From: SYFT01 sp964471115
GTDB lineage: Bacteria; Acidobacteriota; Vicinamibacteria; Vicinamibacterales; SCN-69-37
Direction of reading: 5' to 3'
DNA: 64,000 nucleotides
Assembly: GCA_964471115.1 (NCBI GenBank)
Contig: CAYYFE010000001.1
Span: 310,001-374,000 of the forward strand
Positions 63,343-64,000 of the stretch are shown here, piece after piece. The position numbers and the translations under genes are program-made. Position 1 is the first letter of the stretch, and every line of letters starts with the position of its first letter. The notes under the pieces were generated by a model. That model was not told the DNA's origin. It saw only the letters and a program-made list of their open reading frames with translations, and made no database searches.

Positions 63343-64000
63343 TCAGTACTGGAAGCCGCCGCGGATGGGCTCCAGCGGCGGCAGCGCGACGGCGCGGTAG
63401 CCCTGGCGTGAGCGCACGCGCAGGCCGGACGCCGCCGGCTTGACTTCGATCTTGCGGTACGTGCCGTCCATCTTCGGATTGTCCGGCGCGTAGCCAATCA
63501 CGTAGTACGTGCTGGTGTCGCGCACGACCATGTTGAACGCGCGCCCGATGTCGTCGATGTTGCGCAGGCGCAGTCCGCCGGTGGCCGAGGCCAGAATCGA
63601 CGGCGCGTCCTCGCCGGTATCCCATGACGTGGCCCGCCCGGCCGCGGCAGACAACACGTCCGGTGTCGCGCTGGGCGAACCGATCAGGCCGCGTGAATCG
63701 ATGTTGTAGATCACCGTTCCGGCACGAGCGGCTTCCGCGGCGATGTTGACCAAATCGACACGCGACTCTTCGACGAAGAACCCTTCCGACAGAAACACCA
63801 CGGTCTTGCGGCCGGGAATGCGCGCCAGCCGGTTCACCACGTACCGCAGGTTCTGCATGGTGTTGAACGTCAGGATCCGCGCCTGCCGCACATAGAGACG
63901 CGCCTTCTGCTGGATGAGATTCTCGACCTGATTGGCGCCGCCGTTGAGCGCGCAATTGAACGGGTCGTCCTTGCACACCTGTTCGGTGAGCCGGCGAACC
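63343..64000 (-). CDS. VWFA domain protein (acidobacterial type), 5' end outside the window
   Basis: The frame is open to the window edge, so about 218 C-terminal residues are visible. GRKTVVFLSEGFFVEESRVDL is the VWFA core strand and helix, followed by IYNIDSRGLIGS, TGGLRLRNIDDIGRAF, TYYVIGYAPDNPKMDGTYRK and LRVRSRQGYRAV, all hallmarks of the acidobacterial VWFA family and clearly homologous to 37584-38870. Two Cys (CKDDPFNC) near the visible start are a difference. The GTG at 63978 is not taken as the start because the frame continues upstream. Confidence 0.85.
   Translation of the reverse strand, partial: VRRLTEQVCKDDPFNCALNGGANQVENLIQQKARLYVRQARILTFNTMQNLRYVVNRLARIPGRKTVVFLSEGFFVEESRVDLVNIAAEAARAGTVIYNIDSRGLIGSPSATPDVLSAAAGRATSWDTGEDAPSILASATGGLRLRNIDDIGRAFNMVVRDTSTYYVIGYAPDNPKMDGTYRKIEVKPAASGLRVRSRQGYRAVALPPLEPIRGGFQY

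Noticed and set aside
1..64000. Prophage, integron or IS element
   Set aside because: No integrase, transposase, phage structural gene or attachment-site repeat was found despite the repeat-rich gaps.

Overview
This 64 kb window is high-GC bacterial DNA, most likely from an Acidobacteriota genome of the Vicinamibacteria type. That placement is inferred from gene families: two PadR regulator plus ADOP-type (MacB/FtsX-like, ATPase-less) permease pairs, five Oar-like TonB-dependent receptors with an N-terminal carboxypeptidase-regulatory-like domain, three VWFA proteins of the acidobacterial type, four sulfatase-fold/TPR fusions and a three-gene PQQ-like beta-propeller operon. No rRNA, tRNA, CRISPR array, prophage or IS transposase was seen.

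Layout. 1-4.9 kb: end of a probable metalloprotease, a heptamer array, PadR/ADOP pair 1, a small DMT-like membrane protein and a decayed DUF6159 gene. 4.9-12.9 kb: a TonB receptor divergent from a set of HemN-like radical SAM enzyme, flavin-halogenase-like oxidoreductase, hotdog thioesterase, membrane protein and serine hydrolase. 12.9-16.2 kb: ADOP/PadR pair 2. 16.2-21.1 kb: three beta-propeller proteins. 21.1-23.7 kb: a Ca-repeat lipoprotein, two HAD hydrolases and a DUF1684 lipoprotein. 23.7-31.1 kb: a fatty-acid beta-oxidation operon (TetR/FadR-like regulator, FadN-type multifunctional enzyme, two alpha/beta hydrolases, thiolase, acyl-CoA dehydrogenase) with a FadR-type operator. 31.1-64 kb: a CsoR-family regulator, then an envelope region of four TonB receptors, TPR proteins, VWFA proteins, sulfatase-fold/TPR fusions with a Thr in the nucleophile position, and two membrane glycosyltransferase-like/TPR proteins.

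The least ordinary content lies between the genes. Nearly every junction carries a short tandem array with a 7-9 bp unit. The unit differs from locus to locus but is shared by neighbouring arrays, which often lie in inverted orientation on the two sides of one gene. Some arrays run into coding sequence. Several sit beside GTAG-headed palindromes that look like REP elements and that supply stop codons or N-terminal codons. A third dispersed palindromic element (core TTCACAGCGAG...CTGGGAGG) occurs three times. Regulatory signals include PadR-type inverted repeats, a FadR box, a perfect CsoR-like 18-bp palindrome, a possible three-arm alternative hairpin before the thioesterase, and a -10 hexamer 6-11 nt upstream of many start codons (probable leaderless transcription), whereas four of the five TonB receptor genes have strong Shine-Dalgarno sites. 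Two TonB receptor paralogs share a perfectly identical 418-bp tract, suggesting gene conversion.

Functions are assigned from recognisable motifs and family knowledge only; no database search was possible.
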